The notes below the pieces were generated by a model. That model ran no database searches, was not told the origin of the DNA, and saw nothing but the letters and a program-made list of their open reading frames with translations. 12,755 bases of DNA from Methylococcaceae bacterium (GTDB lineage Bacteria; Pseudomonadota; Gammaproteobacteria; Methylococcales; UBA1147): positions 1-12,755 of the forward strand of contig JAKEEL010000126.1 of NCBI GenBank assembly GCA_022616595.1. The letters run 5' to 3'. Positions within the stretch are counted from its first letter, which is position 1, and the number at the start of each line of letters is the position of its first letter. This document shows positions 12,668-12,755 of this stretch, piece by piece. Made by a program: the position numbers and the translations under genes.

Positions 12668-12755
12668 ATGCCTAAAGAAGCATGGGCAATCCTAGCAACC
12701 GCAGTTGGCTCACTTCTTACGATTGTTGGGGGGCTCTTTGCTTCCTGGCGTACAA
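12668..12755 (+). CDS. Start of an unrecognised membrane-anchored protein (3' end outside the window)
   Basis: The first 29 codons of an open frame begin MPKEAWAILATAVGSLL and continue through a glycine-containing hydrophobic stretch to FASWRT. This predicts one transmembrane helix at about residues 5-26, with the N terminus short and the chain turning charged at WR. A TGA in the same frame at 12656 makes ATG 12668 the only start. The ribosome binding site is poor (GTGAGA at 12655-12660). A TATAAT sits 32 bases upstream. The surrounding DNA is much poorer in G+C than the core genes. The family cannot be named from 29 residues. Confidence 0.55.
   Translation, partial: MPKEAWAILATAVGSLLTIVGGLFASWRT

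Noticed and set aside
1..12755. CRISPR array, insertion sequence ends or rRNA/tRNA genes
   Set aside because: No regularly spaced repeats, transposase gene, target-site duplication or RNA gene core was seen by eye on either strand.

Overview
The window reads as a stretch of a gammaproteobacterial chromosome. Three conserved neighbourhoods support this: a flagellar filament cluster (flagellin, flaG, fliD, fliS, fliT), a ypjD gene divergent from ffh as in enteric bacteria, and the rpsP-rimM-trmD-rplS operon. LpxA and LpxB show a Gram-negative that makes lipid A. I cannot fix the order or genus. Sampled core lines are about 55-60% G+C, while the last ~340 bases are clearly poorer (92 of 240 bases, 38%, over 12421-12660).

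Layout. 1-3867 (+): the 3' end of a flagellin gene, then flaG, fliD (a long, 676-residue cap protein), fliS and fliT. 3982-4815 (-): ypjD, a CcsA-like membrane protein starting at a TTG behind a strong ribosome binding site. 5064-6422 (+): ffh, the SRP GTPase. 6528-8404 (+): rpsP, rimM, trmD and rplS, tightly packed. 8591-12415 (+): xerD, lpxA, a Gfo/Idh/MocA oxidoreductase and lpxB, with gaps of 3, 14 and 25 bases. 12416-12755: an A+T-rich tail holding several inverted repeats, a possible 41-codon reverse-strand ORF, a promoter-like site and the first 29 codons of a new gene with an N-terminal membrane segment.

How the genes work together. The first block builds the filament: FliS chaperones flagellin, FliD caps the growing tip, FliT is the predicted FliD chaperone and FlaG is linked to filament length. 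Ffh targets membrane proteins. RpsP, RimM, TrmD and RplS serve ribosome assembly and tRNA m1G37 methylation. XerD resolves chromosome dimers. LpxA and LpxB are the first and the disaccharide-forming steps of lipid A synthesis. The oxidoreductase between them matches the position of gnnA in organisms whose lipid A is built on 2,3-diamino-2,3-dideoxyglucose, but no partner aminotransferase (gnnB) lies in the window.

Most of the window is conserved core genome. The points most worth a second look are the lpxA-oxidoreductase-lpxB cassette with several non-consensus LpxA active-site positions, a TrmD with Glu where the proposed catalytic Asp169 should be, and the A+T-rich tail after lpxB, which may be the edge of an acquired region. 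I did not find a clearly new multi-gene system inside these bounds.
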